Source: Anaerolineae bacterium (GTDB lineage Bacteria; Chloroflexota; Anaerolineae; B4-G1). Taken from it: a stretch of 14,227 nt of DNA. How positions within the stretch are numbered: position 1 is the first letter of the stretch; each line of letters starts with the position of its first letter. This document shows, piece after piece, positions 14,164 to 14,227 of this stretch. A model generated the notes under the pieces. That model saw only the letters and a list, made by a program, of their open reading frames with translations. It searched no databases and was not told where the DNA came from. The translations under genes were made by a program, and so were the position numbers. Location: contig JAUWNP010000113.1 of assembly GCA_030612585.1 (NCBI GenBank), forward strand, positions 1 through 14,227. The letters run 5' to 3'.

Positions 14164-14227
14164 TTTCTAACTCCTTGTTCAGTTTCTAACTCTCTGTGAT
14201 TCTCAAAGACCAGGTAAGCCTTCAGAT
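14160..14227 (-). CDS. Possible 3' end of an upstream gene, partial, unrecognised
   Basis: One minus-strand frame is open from the right edge for 21 codons (ending in ETEQGVRK) and stops at a TGA (14160-14162) that overlaps the GTG start of the molybdopterin oxidoreductase as GTGA. Such overlaps are typical of coupled operon genes and recur at two other junctions here. The other two minus-strand frames contain stops. The fragment is charged, has no motif and is too short to identify. It could be a chance open frame. Confidence 0.4.
   Translation of the reverse strand, partial: LKAYLVFENHRELETEQGVRK
14164..14192. repeat. Short direct repeat around the molybdopterin oxidoreductase leader
   Basis: TTTCTAACTC occurs at 14164-14173 and again at 14183-14192 (plus strand), with a 19-base period. 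The left copy lies between and partly over the ribosome binding site and start of the minus-strand gene. It may be a local duplication; no function is evident. Confidence 0.4.

Noticed and set aside
1..14227. CRISPR arrays, tRNA or rRNA genes, transposases or attachment sites
   Set aside because: No regularly spaced repeats, cloverleaf-like segment, rRNA-like stretch or transposase/integrase motif was seen by eye on either strand.

Overview
The window is a run of genes all on the minus strand, so transcription goes from position 14227 towards 1. It looks like a bacterial catabolic operon for nitrogen heterocycles (purine-, pyrimidine- or hydantoin-like rings). No 16S rRNA or other taxonomic marker is present. 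Features seen are GC-rich DNA, strong purine-rich ribosome binding sites, some GTG starts, two molybdenum hydroxylases and several ferredoxin-type Fe-S proteins. These suggest an anaerobic or facultative bacterium, for example of the Chloroflexota or Firmicutes type, but that is only an inference.

Layout in transcription order: the possible last 21 codons of an unknown gene at the right edge (14160-14227); a cytoplasmic molybdopterin oxidoreductase of the DMSO reductase family (12073-14163); a [2Fe-2S] subunit XdhC (11507-12004) and a Mo-binding subunit XdhA (9277-11523); a second, fused [2Fe-2S]+Mo hydroxylase resembling E. coli XdhD, selenium-dependent xanthine dehydrogenase and single-chain aldehyde oxidoreductase (6366-9155); a dihydropyrimidinase/hydantoinase HyuA (4990-6369); an SsnA-type amidohydrolase (3639-4970); and the two subunits PreT (2257-3591) and PreA (1017-2243) of an NAD(P)H-dependent dihydropyrimidine dehydrogenase-like ring reductase. 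Three gene junctions overlap and others are separated by 13-68 bases. The only larger gap inside the cluster is 121 bases (9156-9276), and it holds a 15-base palindrome next to a weak promoter-like pair. After preA there is a 208-base gap with a 9-bp hairpin, a G-quadruplex motif and a candidate promoter. It leads to an acyl-CoA dehydrogenase that is cut off at the left edge and visibly richer in GC.

The enzymes fit a logic of hydroxylating the ring (Mo hydroxylases), reducing it (PreTA), opening it as a cyclic amide (HyuA) and hydrolysing or deaminating a side group (SsnA). The acyl-CoA dehydrogenase could act on a carbon skeleton released downstream, but its own promoter and different composition make membership in the cluster doubtful. 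The gene set resembles the E. coli ssnA-hyuA-xdh region, with split PreT/PreA in place of YgfK, and the selenium-dependent Mo hydroxylase clusters. No FAD subunit, transporter, regulator or cofactor maturation gene lies in the window. The substrate cannot be fixed from sequence alone.
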